From assembly GCF_026213295.1 (NCBI RefSeq), contig NC_079421.1, positions 15,856,870 to 15,920,869 on the forward strand: a DNA stretch of 64,000 nt, in the 5' to 3' direction. A model generated the notes under the pieces. It had not been told where the DNA came from and made no database searches. It saw only the letters and a program-made list of their open reading frames with translations. Source of the DNA: Gadus chalcogrammus (lineage: Eukaryota > Chordata > Actinopteri > Gadiformes > Gadidae). The position numbers were made by a program, and so were the translations under genes. Every line of letters starts with the position of its first letter. The stretch's first letter is position 1. Shown here piece by piece: positions 27,058-38,640 of the stretch.

Positions 27058-29922
27058 TTAAACCACGCTCTCCCTGTTGGCCGACACGAGCACCGCCCGG
27101 CGGCAGATGGGACAGGTGGAGTTCTCCGAGAGCCAGCGGTCGATGCAGTGCACGTGGTACTCGTGGGAGCAGGGCAGCTTCCGCAGCTTGTTGCCCTCCG
27201 CGTACTCCGTTATGCACACGCTGCAAGTCTTCAGGGCGTCGCTCTCGCCAAAGTTACGCATCGCGAGGTTGTCGATCTGCTCTTTGGTCAACCCCTGCGG
27301 CTGGTCCTCGTCGTCGTCGTTGAGGAGGAAGAAGTGGGCGAGCCGGAGGAACGGCAGAGAGCTGGGCTCCTCCATGCTGATGGGGGGTCTGGGCCGAGCC
27401 CTGAAGCCCCCGCCGCCGCCCCCAACCCCGCCTTCCCTCCCGGCCGGGCCGGAGGTCAGGCCTTCCTCTAAGTCCCTTTCCGCTGTCCGAGCCTCCCCTG
27501 CACTAACGGCGCCCACGGGTGGCTCCTCCGCCACAGGCGCGCTCGCGCCTTCTGGGTTGTTGAGGGTCTCGGTCGGTTCTGCGGGCGTGCCGGCTCCGCG
27601 GTTTGAGTCCGAGGACTCGGAGTCGGAGTCCATGAGGTAGCTGAGCTCACCGAAGCCGGTCATGATCTGACGGATCATCGACTGGAGCGCCATGGAGGTT
27701 GCCTCGCCCAGGCCGGCGTCGGAGATCCTCCGGATGGGGATGCGAATGGTGCTGACGTAGGTCCTCACGCCAGCGCGCTCAGAGCGCGAGAAGGTCCTAC
27801 GAAAGCCGCCCCGTTCACTCTCGTACAGGAAGGTATTGTTTGAGTTCTGGGAGCGGGAGCGCGTGCGGTTCGCAATGCTGTCTCTTTGGCGGTACTCGCC
27901 TGGCCGCACGCGACGCACCTGGAGGTCCAGCATGATGGTGGGAGGCCGTCGACCCCCTGCCCCCCCTTCTGCACCCGCGGCCTCTCCTTCTGGAGGACCT
28001 GCACTCGGAGCCTCCGCCGCGGGCACTGCCTCCGCCGCTGCCGGCTGCGCTTCGTACTCGGGATTGCTCTGCCTAGAGGGCACGTGTTGTCGAGTCCTAG
28101 AGCTGCCCTCGGCAGGTGCCACAGGGGCCGGGACGGGGCGGGGGGCATGGCGAAGGTGAGGAAGACCGTCCAGCCGCTCTAGGCTGAGAGGGGAGCGACT
28201 CCGGGCTGTGCGAGCCCTGGTTCTGCGAGGTTCTGGGCTTGGACTGCGGGCTCTCCTTTGTGCTCGACGTTGGGGGGGGCTAGGGGGGGACTGGACCGGG
28301 GGCTCGGTGGGGGCAGGGACCGGGGGTTCTGGTAGCACCTCCTGCATCACAGCATCTTCAAATTCAGGCTCTGGCTCCACTATGACAGCCAACTCTTCTA
28401 CGACTGGTTCCTCAACCACCTCCTCCACCTCCATGGACACAGCCTGTGGCTCCGGCTCAGCCTCGGCCTCAGGCACTGGTGGTGCAGGCACCGCTGGTGG
28501 AGGTAGTACTGGTGCAGTCAGCCCTGCTGCAGGCGCTCCTGCTGCAGTCACACCTGCGGCAATTACACATACTGCAGGCACACCTGCTGCAGGCACACCT
28601 GCGGCAGTCCCCCTTACTGCAGGAACAACTGATGCTGCAGGCCCGGCTGCTGAAGTCACACCTGCGGCAGTCACCCCTACTGCAGTTACTCCTGCTGCAG
28701 GCACAGCTGCTGAAGGCACCCCGGCTGCCGCGACCTCCCCTGGGGCCCCTGGAGCCTCCGGGGTCTCCTGCCCGCCCTCCGCCGCGGCTGCTGCCTGCTG
28801 CTCGGCCAGGTTGCGATTCACGTTAATTTCTAGGCTGAAGCGGAAGTCGCCGCTGTTCGGGTTCGTCTGGCTCACGGCCCGCCATGACTGGTTGCCGCGG
28901 TGACCACTTCTCGTGGTGTTCCCCGTGCGCCGTACCGTGTTCAGCCAGTCCAGCAGCGTGTCACCGTTGGAGGAGTCCTCTGATCCCCCTGGGGTTTCTA
29001 TGGAAATATGGAGTGAAGGATTTTTTTTATATATTTTGCTGGAACATTTTTGTTAATTTCAACCACTTTTATAAAAAAAGAACTTTTGTAGACTCACCAC
29101 CAGTGGCTTCTCCAGTTTCAGTGCTGGGGCTGCTGTTCGGCGGCTCTGGACCATCTTTAATTTGTTGAAGTCGACTCAAAAGTTCATCCTCTGTTACCTC
29201 ACCTAGGGGAAAAACAATGTTATTGAAATGTTTTTATCAAGCATTGCTGGTCTTAGGTTTCACTTGCAGACCTCTCACACGAATACCACTGTCAATGTAG
29301 ACTTGTTTGACCACCAGACTTACCAGGACAAGCCACTGCCCATTCAAAGCTCTCTCCTTGCACGTTGCCTTGCTAAAGGATGCACAGAACTTACATTCCC
29401 CCTCCCACTGTCCTGGGACAGAAACGGACGGTGTCTTCACTCAGTAGACCACAGGTTGCTGCTTGTTCAGAATAGTGTCAATGTACTAAAACCAAAGACT
29501 TCCGAACTGGCAATTCAGAACCCAGGCTATTAAAACAATGCAATAGCAATACTGTGAATGTGTCATAGAACTAGAAGACAACAAATACATTGATACACAA
29601 ATGAGCTTGTCACAGGCCTGGTGAGAACATGCCTCTGGTTTGTTTTGTGGCCCATAATCATAGCTCATCTGGAGTTCAAATCAACACATCATCGCATGAG
29701 CAACATTGAGCCTCAGTTAAAATATTAGACACCATCAGATGAGTGTTTATTACCTGGGGTGCCCAAAAGGTTGTTGTCCCTCATGAGGCGATAATCCTCA
29801 TCGCTAAGATTATTGACAAACTGGTAGAAGGCCTCTTCCCTGTCCAGGCGGTCCAGCTGTCTTCGCCGCTGTGTTTCTGACTGGTCACTGCCACTTTGCT
29901 CTGAGCCGTCAGACCCCTCCAT
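27058..29922 (-). CDS. rlim: RLIM/RNF12 RING-H2 E3 ubiquitin ligase
   Basis: Predicted three coding exons, 734 aa: 29922-29754, 29202-29098, 28988-27058 (TAA); phases close. The start exon extends to an acceptor at 29971. N-terminus [20 protein letters not shown] and [20 protein letters not shown], then [20 protein letters not shown] and [18 protein letters not shown] are diagnostic. The middle has an expanded Ala/Val/Gly/Pro repeat (about 164-254), an Arg/Ser-rich basic region ([20 protein letters not shown]) and a Ser/Glu stretch. The RING-H2 is at 680-720: [17 protein letters not shown]; the protein ends ESVV, a known PDZ-type tail. RLIM ubiquitinates LIM-domain cofactors and REX1. The length exceeds the mammalian protein (about 620 aa), mostly through the low-complexity insert. 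Neighbour nexmif matches human Xq13.2 order. Confidence 0.95.
28499..28725 (-). repeat. rlim: Degenerate in-frame CTGCAG-rich repeat inside rlim exon 3
   Basis: Imperfect 15/24-bp units (plus strand CTGCTGCAGGCACACCTGC and relatives) encode repeated AAGV, PAAGV and TAAGV motifs. Absent from the rlim pseudogene because that copy carries a deletion across it. Confidence 0.8.
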
Positions 29923-31156
29923 CGATACAGAAATGGAGAGAGGTCAAGGTTCCGCGACCAGGATCCAGCTACTGTGGGAAAGAGTAACAATGTGTCATTT
30001 CAACACATGCTGTATTGTGAAAACTGAGAAATGTCATCAGCGATGTTCACAGGATCTACTGATGGTTCTTAATCACAGCAGAGACATGGCAAACATTTGA
30101 TGATATAAATAATGATATAAATAAGTATCGTTCCAAGGTTTGTACAAAGCTTGGATGAATCATGGACTACATCACACTCAATATGCACGTACCCGAATTA
30201 ACCATTTGCCCCGTTAAGCTTACCCATTTTACAGCATTTTCTGGTTTACAGAAAATCAGCACCTAGTTCTAAATAACATTTGGATCTGTAATTTGACAAT
30301 TGACTAAATAGATCCAGATATAATGCAATCTGAAGTCAAATGTATGGAGAGCCTACACCTCCAACGCAGGCTCTATCGTTTGTTTACAACATACAGACTA
30401 AATAGATATCGCAACATCACAAACACATGCACACGTGTATGGCCTAACTCGACTGAAAGACGCATAGCCAGTTATCTACTGAGTCTGAAGGCCCTGTGAG
30501 ACAAGGAATTGGTCGTAATTGAGAAAAAACACAAAACAAAATGGCATCATCCAACCAGCCATTGCTACGCTAATGGTTTAGCAACCTAGCTTAGGTTCTC
30601 AGCCCATAGTAAGTTTCTATCGCATTAGCTGTTATTAGCTAGCACAACAACCCGTTCCCACAGCCATTTCCGAAAAGCTCAATAGAAAACCCTTCCATAA
30701 ATTTACTTCCACATCGTTATAACACAACCAACCGTCCAATGATCCGTAGTTTTACGTGGGCTACCTGGTTATATTCAAGTGACCAATACGAGCCATCAAC
30801 CTGTAACAACCCAGGAGCTACCCTGGAGTTAGCATAGCGGTGCTACTCATCTGTGGCTAAAAGGTGCAACTTGGGGACGAGCAGCTGTTCACACTAACGC
30901 ATCCCTGGTCTTTAAACTATAACACGTCATTAGCAAAGGTTGTGCGGAACACAAGGCCGAATTGAACTCGCACCAAGCAACGGCAGTGCTCTACAAATAC
31001 ATTGTTAAAATGTGTTAGCAAACGTTAGCCCAAACCAGCGACGTCAAACAACGCTAATGACGATGATGACCGCTACCTTAGCATTAGCCGGCGAACTATT
31101 GATCATTTTATACATAGTAGGGTGTAACAGTGTAGAGCAAGTGTTGTTCATGTTAC

Positions 31157-31330
31157 CTGTCGAGTCTGTGAGTGCCTTATTTGGACGTACTTCAACGTGG
31201 TTTCTAAAAAAAAAACACTACGGATTTCGCTTGGGATAATAGTGGGCAATCTCAGGAGTCCATTTTCTCTTGTATAAAGCTTAGCAGTGATATTCCGGAA
31301 ACTGGGGGAGAGCATGAGTATGGAAGGAGA
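31157..31330 (-). promoter_or_regulatory. rlim: Probable rlim non-coding first exon and promoter
   Basis: On the minus strand ACAGACTCGACAG is followed by GTAAC, a donor at 31157/31156 that would join the 29971 acceptor. The sequence is retained in the duplicated copy (38455-38640), including the flanking TTCAACGTGGTTTCTA and CTTATTTGGACGTAC. The transcription start is not determined. Confidence 0.5.
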
Positions 31331-32454
31331 CGTTTGTTTCGGAATTCCGGGTACTTTAACTAAACTATAGCGCCACAGTGCGGGCGTAAAATATAATGCG
31401 TATGTGACATCGACGCGCAACTGCCATGGATGACAATCGAACAAGCAGACGATAGGATGTGTGCGCGTATTTGAAGACTCACGTTTTTAAATAATGGTAG
31501 CCTAGTAACATTCATCAACTGATTAGGCCTAATACAAACGTCAAATATAGGTCACAAGAAATGTGTTGCTTTATACATTTCTTAAATTATATGTCTGTTT
31601 TGGAAAAACGTATGGCAAATCAGAATTTTCTTGTGGCCCTAGAATGTGATATTCTTTAGTCTTGAGTTATTGGTATTTTCATTGTACAACATATTGTAAG
31701 TAGGCCTATTGATTTGCCATAGTTTTAATCCAATGATCTCATGTCAATACCACATAGCTCACACATATGAGTGTGCCAATTCTTCTGTGTATGTATCTGA
31801 CAAAAAAAAGTATTCATGATGATCAGTATAGCCCTCTAATTTTGAGTTAATTATACATATTTTTACTCGACAAAATCAAATAGAATGAAGCAGGGCCGTT
31901 TCAAGCAAAATGAGATGGAGGCCCCCCGCCGCAAAGCCTACAGGAACCACAGCATAGCCATACAGTTTAAGTTCACCCACACTTTATATAAATAAAAAAA
32001 GTTGACAGTGCAAATACTGCTGTTGCATATACTGGCATCCCAAGCCAATGTTATACATTTACCTACTTGTAGCTTAACATAGCATTTAAGCATTATGCTG
32101 TTTGAGAATTAAAAACACTGGGTGCAGCGGATCACAAAACTCCCGGTTCGGATCGTGTCACGGTTTTTGAGTCACGGATCGGATAATTTTCGGATCAACA
32201 ACAACAATAAAGATTACAAGACAAATGTGACTTTAAATAAAATCTTCAAATGTGTAAAAACAAAATAAAGTGAAAAATTAGGTAATCCTGCTTCCTTTAA
32301 GCATTGTCAATATTTAAAAAATTGCAATCTGAGGCATTATTTCTTCTTCTTTTAACATGGATAGTAAATAATCCCTAACCCATAAACAATTCAGGATGTC
32401 TGCATTGCTTGGGGAGAGTTTAGAGTCTACGCTCTCCCAAGGCAACGCAGACAT

Positions 32455-32745
32455 CCTCAGCTTCTTTTTTTCATCAAGTATGGTAGCGAAACACAGTTTC
32501 TGTCGTGTTTTATTTGGCATTTTGTAAATCCATTGATTTCGGTTGGAAGACTCATTGCTCAGGAAGGGGGGATTGGTTGTAGTCTTTTCGCTCGGTTCTA
32601 GCACTACTGTTGATACGGAGAACCGAGCGAAAAGACTACAACCAAACACAAACATGTCCGGTTCCGGTTTCCGGTTCAATGGGATTTACGGAACGCCAAA
32701 TAAAACACAACATAAACTGTATTTCGCTACGATACTTGATGATGT
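32455..32745. repeat. Fold-back element with 27-bp perfect central arms
   Basis: The central arms 32573-32599 and 32619-32645 are exact complements (TTGGTTGTAGTCTTTTCGCT and onward) around a 19-nt loop. The homology continues outward, imperfectly, for another 100 bp on each side (TTTATTTGGCATTTTGTAAA against its inverse, CATCAAGTATGGTAGCGAAA against its inverse). A smaller inverted repeat, GGATGTCTGC...GCAGACATCC, lies just upstream (32394-32455). Confidence 0.88.
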
Positions 32746-33327
32746 TGTTATTACCGGAACGTAATTTTATCCTAATTTTCCTTATCCTTAATTTTTCCTA
32801 ACCCCCATTTGTTAAATAGATTATCACGGTAGAATAGTTAGTATAGCAGAGATACTATGCCACTTTCATCAAAACCTATTACAAAGCTATAGCAATGTCA
32901 TGTCATTAACTACGATAAACAGTGATTCTGGAAGAGATCTGAATCTTCCTTATAACGTTAATAAACATATTAAAGTATGTAACCATATTCCATCCGTTCG
33001 AAAAAAAGTTGCACTATTTGAACTGTTATAGTTTGTTACACGCAGCATTGGCCGTCAGGCAGGTAGCTATGCTAACATAATTCCATTTTTGCTAGCCTAC
33101 CTGCTGCGAAATTACACCATTTGTACAAGACAAGTAGAGCTATTTTATCCGGTGTAATTTATCACTTATCACTATCTTGTTTTTTCTTATCCTTCTTTTC
33201 CTTTCTCTTCTTTCTTTCATGGCTTCCTGATTGATAATTCCACTTCATGACTGCCGAGGTTTTGTATTTTCCCGGCAACAGAGATCACAAACCTGGCTGG
33301 CTGGCTGCTGTCAGCGACTGAGAGGGG

Positions 33328-33533
33328 CCCCCCTCGAGGGGGATCCCGATAACACTGTCATTGCACTTTACTGCATTAACTATCAAAGGGGCGCTCACAC
33401 AGTTTGTCGTTGCATTTTATTCATAACCAGTCGTTGTCTTGGGGCCCGAGGCCAGCTCGGGGGCCCCTCGAGGGGGATACCGATAACACTGTCATTGCAC
33501 TTTACTGCATTGACTATCAAAGGGGGCGCTCAC
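33328..33533. repeat. Tandem repeat of about 140-145 bp, interrupted by a nested hAT
   Basis: CCCCTCGAGGGGGAT, CGATAACACTGTCATTGCAC and GGGCGCTCAC recur at about 33330 and 33465. The CACACAGTTTGT and TTCATAACCAGTCGTT part of the unit reappears at 34195 beyond the nested element. Confidence 0.8.
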
Positions 33534-34187
33534 TAGAGTTTAGAGCCCGAACCCGACCCGACCCGCTATCCTCGGGCCGGGTCGGGCCGGGCCTTTGATC
33601 GAAGATATATATTTTTTTTTATCATTGGTTTATTGGCCTAATCTGAGGAGAAATCTATGCCATAAACAGAAATATTATAGGCCTCTATTACACAGATCTT
33701 CTCAATGCCGTGGAACCCTCCGTTCACTTGCATGGGTAGTAGTCCGGTGACTTGTCAACCCCAGCGTCTTCCGTTGCTAAGCGACGTCGCCGTCTTTGCA
33801 GACAAAATATATCTCTGCTGATCAACACTACAAAGGCTGGTTACGAATAAATTGTAAAAAGACACACCATTTGAAGTTACTTTTTCGTTTTGGCAAGTAG
33901 CCGTGTAATAAGCGGGATAAACGTCGCCGGTCATTATAAAAAATAAGCCCCTTCAGGGCTTATTTTCCCGATAATGACCGGCGTTCTATACATTATCCCT
34001 TACATATATATTTAGCAGAGTAGGCCTAGTAACAAATGTTTACAAAGTTACATTAAAAAATGTCGGGTTGAAATCGGGCTCAGGCTCATAATTACAGTTA
34101 ATGTGTCGGGTCGGGCCGGGCTCGGACAGAACGTGCACGGGCTCGGACCGGGTCGGGCTTGATTTTCTGGGCCCGATCTAAGCTCTA
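33534..34187. mobile_element. Nested non-autonomous hAT element (654 bp)
   Basis: Termini TAGAGTTTAGA and TCTAAGCTCTA are inverted repeats, flanked by the 8-bp duplication GCGCTCAC (33526-33533 and 34188-34195). GGGTCGGGCCGGGC-type runs lie near both ends. It carries its own internal palindrome at about 33911-34010 (CGCCGGTCATTAT...ATAATGACCGGCG). Confidence 0.85.
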
Positions 34188-34305
34188 GCGCTCACACAGT
34201 TTGTTGTTGCATTTTATTCATAACCAGTCGTTTGCCTAGGGGCCCCAGGCCAGCTCGGGGCCCCAAACAACTGCTTGGTTTGCTTGCCTTCTCGCGACGG
34301 GCCTG

Positions 34306-35390
34306 GAATGAAGGGTTAGCTGGAAACCTTTTGTGTAGCCTATCACTTGGCTGGTTGCACAGGATTAGCCAATTTCTGCTACTTCCTTTTTTTCTCATTT
34401 TAAAACACAATTTACTCTATTAGAGAACTCAGGGGCCGCCAGGCATCCGGATCCTGGACTGAAACATGTGACATGCCACCTGATCGACCACACATTACAA
34501 TACAGGCTGCCTTCTTTAATTCCCCCCCACCCCCTTATTCGCTATGGATGACTTAAGAGCAACAACTATGCTTACCTGACTGACTGATTATTTTTTGGGA
34601 GCACATCACAGGGTGTGTTTATGATGTGAGGCAGATTCTTCCACTCCAATTAAGCATGCCAAAATGTGTTCTACAGCAGACCGCAGCAGAGTTATGGATG
34701 AGCATCACTCTCGCAATGCCTGACCCTGTGTATTAATTAGTTATGGCATGAGCCAAGCTAGGAGTTGGGCAAAAATGATATGCCTTTTGTCTCGGAATCC
34801 TCAGATTAACACCTTGGTATCGTGTCTAGTTGGCTTGCCTTCTTCTTATGAAACAATGTAGTTGCCATTGTGTTATTTAAACAATATGTAAACATACTAT
34901 ATTCTGCTATTTTTTTAACTGATTCATATGTTAAACACATTTAGACTTTATGCAATCATTCGTCTTTCTTTTACTCAATCATTAAGGCATAAAGATGCTC
35001 TGGAAAGAACTTTTCTTGAATGCACGTCGTTTTATGAAATTTATCATAAGTGGAAAAAACACAAGCCGACTCTCTTCAGAAAGCAGCTTTCAAGGTAGTA
35101 TTTTAATTGATATATCCATAGAAAATATTAAAAAACTCAGCAAGTTACCAAGATAACATTATCCCCATACAGCCTTGTATGGGGATAATGTTAATAAGAT
35201 TTTTTTGCAAGTAATTTTTTCTTTGCTTATTTGTGTTTTACACAGTAACACAACACTCTCACAGCAATGTCATGGTCTTATTACAAAACTTCCAACAAAA
35301 TGTAAATATTTCTGTTTTTCTGTCAATACTTTCATGTTTTGGTTTTTAAAACCAGAAACTTGTCATCGTATATCCTTTCCACTGCCTGTA
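34306..35390. repeat. Segmental duplication unit X, copy 1
   Basis: Direct repeat of 38935-40165: shares TAGCTGGAAAC, TTTCTCATTTTAAAACA, GGATCCTGGACTGAAACATG, TATTCGCTATGGATGACTTA, CACATTTAGACTTTATGCAA and TATCCTTTCCACTGCCTGTA in the same order. No gene is seen. It may derive from nexmif 3' UTR or downstream DNA. Confidence 0.85.
35155..35192. repeat. 16-bp perfect palindrome unique to copy 1
   Basis: AACATTATCCCCATAC and its exact complement around the loop AGCCTT. Copy 2 has unique sequence at this point (about 39838-39960). Confidence 0.85.
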
Positions 35391-35406
35391 GACGCAGTGG
35401 AAAGGA
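35373..35406. repeat. 13-bp palindrome at the tandem-duplication junction
   Basis: TCCTTTCCACTGC and its exact complement around an 8-nt loop, exactly where unit X stops matching copy 2 and rlim-derived sequence begins. Confidence 0.85.
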
Positions 35407-35410
35407 CTCC

Positions 35411-36479
35411 TTCCCTTCCGGCCGGGCCAGAGGTCAGGCCTTCCTCTAAGTCCCTCTCCCCCCGTAACGTGTCGCAAGGATGTCGATCTGCTCTTTGGTC
35501 AACCCCTGCGGCTGGTCTTCGTCGTCGTCTTTGAGGAGGAAGAAGTGGGCGAGTCGGAGGAACGGCAGAGAGCTGGGCTCCTCCATGCTGATGGGGGGTC
35601 TGGGCCGAGCCGTGAAGCCCCCAACCCCGCCTTCCCTCCCGGCCGGGCCGGAGGTCAGGCCTTCCTCTAAGTCCCTTTCCGCTGTCCGAGCCTCCCCTGC
35701 ACTAACGGCGCCTACGGGTGGCTCCTCCGCCACAGGCGCGCTCGCGCCTTCTGGGTTGTTGAGGGTCTCGGTCGGTTCTGCGGGCGTGCCGGCTCCGCGG
35801 TTTGAGTCCGAGGAGTCGGAGTCCATGAGGTAGCTGAGCTCACCGAAGCCGGTCATGATCTGACGGATCATCGACTGGAGCACCATGGAGGTTGCCTCGC
35901 CCAGGCCGGCCTCGGAGATCCTCCGGATGGGGATGCGAATGGTGCTGACGTAGGTCCTCACGCCAGCGCGCTCCGAGCGCGAGAAGGTCCTACGAAAGCC
36001 GCCCCGTTCGCTCTCGTACAGGAAGGTATTGTTTGAGTTCTGGGAGCGGGAGCGCGTGCGGTTCGCAATACTGTCTCTTTGGCGGTACTCGCCTGGCCGT
36101 TCGCGACGCACCTGGAGGTCCCGCATGATGGTGGGAGGCCGTCGACCCCCTGCCCCCCCTTCTGCACCCGCGGCCTCTCCTTCTGGAGGACCTGCACTCG
36201 GGGCCACCGCCGCGGGCACTGCCTCCGCCGCTGCCGGCTGCGCTTCGTACTCGGGATTGCTCTGCCTAGAGGGCACGTTGTCGAGTCCTAGAGCTGCCCT
36301 CGGCAGGTGCCACAGGGGCCGGGACGGGGCGGGGGGCATGGCGAAGGTGAGGAAGACCGTCCAGCCGCTCTAGGCTGAGAGGGGAGCGACTCCGGGCTGT
36401 GCGAGCCCTGGTTCTGCGGGGTTCTGGGCTTGGACTGCGGGCTCTCCTTTGTGCTCGACGTTGGGGGGGGCTAGGGGGG
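35411..36479 (-). pseudogene. rlim pseudogene (internal part of exon 3 only)
   Basis: Nearly identical to rlim 27270-28281. The C-terminal RING segment is gone: similarity stops just after GLTKEQID and the frame ends in unrelated residues. A 2-bp deletion (GCACGTTGTC near 36277 against GCACGTGTTGTC in rlim) shifts the frame. At 36479 the copy jumps straight to sequence matching 29957, so exon 2, the start-codon exon and the Ala/Val repeat are deleted. A 55-bp piece (35411-35457) is itself an extra copy of 35633-35690. It cannot encode an E3 ligase. Confidence 0.9.
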
Positions 36480-36949
36480 GCGACCAGGATCCAGTTACTG
36501 TTGGAAAGAGCAACAATGGGTCATTTCAACACTTGCTGTTTTGTGAAAATTGAGAAACGTCATCAGCGATGTTCAAAGGATCTGCTGATGCTTCATAATC
36601 ACAGCAGAGACATGGCAAACATTTGATGATATAAATAAGTATCGTTCCAAGGTTTGTACAAAGCTTGGATGAATCATGGACTACATCACAGTCAATATGC
36701 ACTTACCTGAATTAACCATTTGCCCCGTTAAGCTTACCAATTTTACAGCATTTTCTGGTTTACAGAAAATCAGCACCCAGTTCTAAATTACATTTGGATC
36801 TGTAATGTGACATAGATTACTAAATAGATCCAGATATAATGCAATCTAAAGTCAAATGTATGGAGAGCCTACGCCTCCAACGCAGGCTCTATCGTTTGTA
36901 CAACATACAGACAAGATGGATATCGCAAAATCACAAACACATGCACACG

Positions 36950-38139
36950 CAGAGACATCGTTAGGCCTATTTTGGGGGGAGCTACGCCCCCACTACAAAA
37001 AAATAAATCGATAGGTTTCTTCTTCTTTTTTTACAAAAAATAAATATATATATATTTTTGTCAAGGAAATCGTAACATGCCTGCACTTAACATAATGAGC
37101 CAGACCAAGAGTTGAAATAAATACTAATACAATGAGAAGTTGTCTTTAATTTGGATTAAAATTGTCTCGGAGAGCGCATTGATGCATACATTTTCTATCC
37201 TATTTTCCTTGAACTCACCCCAATATGTAGACTTAAATCATACCAACTCTTTCATTTGTTTAGCTTATTTATATTTTTTAAAAGGAGGACATCCTGAAGA
37301 CTCAGGAGAGGGAAACAGGAGGTCTTAAGGCAAGTAAAGAAAAGAGAGTGAGCCAGCAAACAGGCCCTGATAGATGCTCTGCTATACTCTACTGTAATAA
37401 ATGATGAATTAAAGAAGCACTTGAAAGATGTGTTGAATAAAGACAAAAAGAAAATACTGCAGGGGCTATTGGTGTGTTCCTGAATCCTCGGACGCCAGCC
37501 TTCCGAGTCGGAAGTCGGGAAATCTCCCAGCTTTCTTGTGGCATTTCTCTGAGGCACGCCCCCTTTTTGTCTTCATTTCTTGGAATTATGAGAGTAGACC
37601 GAGAGCAGTGATGACGCTCTGCGCCCGTGAAGAGATTTATTAGGGGTCCGAGCAGCGAAGCTGCATGGTCCCCTATTGTTTCTGTAACATCTTTTTATAT
37701 TTTCATATTTATATATCTTCCGTGTGTTGTTGACTTTTAATTTTGCTCGGACCCCGTTAGTCACCACTTGCGGTTATATTTTTCTTTGTATTTGTACCAC
37801 GTTGGTCATTTTAATGCCGATTTTAAATGCTCTTACACACTTGATTACATTGCTACTTTATTCCAGTCACCAATTTATGCATTGCACGGTCTTGCTGTGC
37901 ATGCATACAATGTAAAGTTGTGTTGTTTGTTTTCGGGCTGGTTTGCTAAAGAGACTAATGTATCTAACAATAAACAACGACTAGCCTATTTCATGACACA
38001 ATCACAAAGACGAACGGGAACGCTATGAATGCTCAGAGACCGGAAATTAGGTCAAAAGTGCAACTCGGAAGGTTGGCGTCCGAGGATTCAGGAACACACC
38101 ACAAGCCCCCCAAGCCTCTAAATCCTAGTGACGTCCCTG
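36950..38139. mobile_element. hAT element (1190 bp) with precise empty site in rlim
   Basis: Termini CAGAGACATC and GACGTCCCTG are inverted repeats. The 8-bp duplication TGCACACG flanks it (36942-36949 and 38140-38147), while the parental locus has a single TGCACACG at 30428-30435. It is internally interrupted by a nested element at 37471-38100. No transposase open frame. Confidence 0.92.
37471..38100. mobile_element. Nested element with about 38-bp inverted termini
   Basis: Begins GGTGTGTTCCTGAATCCTCG (then GACGCCAGCCTTCCGAG) and ends with the near-perfect inverse. Contains GGGGTCCGAGCAGCGAAGCT, a common fish repeat core, with the inverse GCTCGGACCCCGTTAG near 37744. Confidence 0.82.
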
Positions 38140-38640
38140 TGCACACGTGTATGGCCTAACTCGACTGAAAGACACAAAGCCAGTTATCTACTGAGTCTGA
38201 ATAGTCCCTGTGAGACCAGGAATTGGTCGTATTAGAACAGGTTGTGCTGAACACACTGCCGAATTAAACTCTCACAAAGCCCCGGCATTGCTCTACAAAT
38301 ACATTAATAAAATGTAGCAAACGTAAACCCGAACCAGCGACGTCAAACAATGCTAATGACGATGATGACCACTACCTTAGCATTAGCCGGCGAACTATTG
38401 ATCATTTTATACATAGTAGGGTGTAACAGAGTAGAGCAAGTGGTGTTCATGTTACCTGTCGAGTCTGTAGTGCCTTATTTGGACGTACTTCAACGTGGTT
38501 TCTAAAAAACAGTACGGATTTCACTTGGATAATAGTGGGCAACCTCAGGAGTCCATTTTCTCTCGTATAAAGCTTAGCTGTTTATATTCCGGAAACTAGG
38601 GGAGAGCATGAGTACGGAAGGAGATGCTTGCTTCGGTTTC

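Larger units (their letters stand above)
31891..34305. mobile_element. hAT-type transposon insertion, 2.4 kb, with nested elements
   Basis: Starts CAGGGCCGTTTC and ends CGCGACGGGCCTG, giving CAGGGCC/CAGGCCC termini. Flanked by a perfect 8-bp duplication GAATGAAG (31883-31890 and 34306-34313). The duplicated locus keeps the empty site with one GAATGAAG (38935-38942). Inside are a fold-back element (32455-32745), a CTCGAGGGGGATcCCGATAA-type tandem repeat (about 33328-33533, resumed at 34188) and another hAT (33534-34187). No intact transposase frame. Confidence 0.88.
36480..38640. repeat. Duplicated rlim 5' intron and promoter region
   Basis: Matches 29957-31340 collinearly (for example TTAACCATTTGCCCCGTTAA, CTATCGTTTGT, GGTGTAACAG and the first-exon donor), interrupted by a hAT insertion at 36950-38139 and by a deletion corresponding to about 30515-30915. 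Confidence 0.85.

Noticed and set aside
35446..36339. A functional second RLIM-like protein
   Set aside because: No RING domain, no native start exon, a 2-bp frameshift, and the C-terminus runs into junction sequence.
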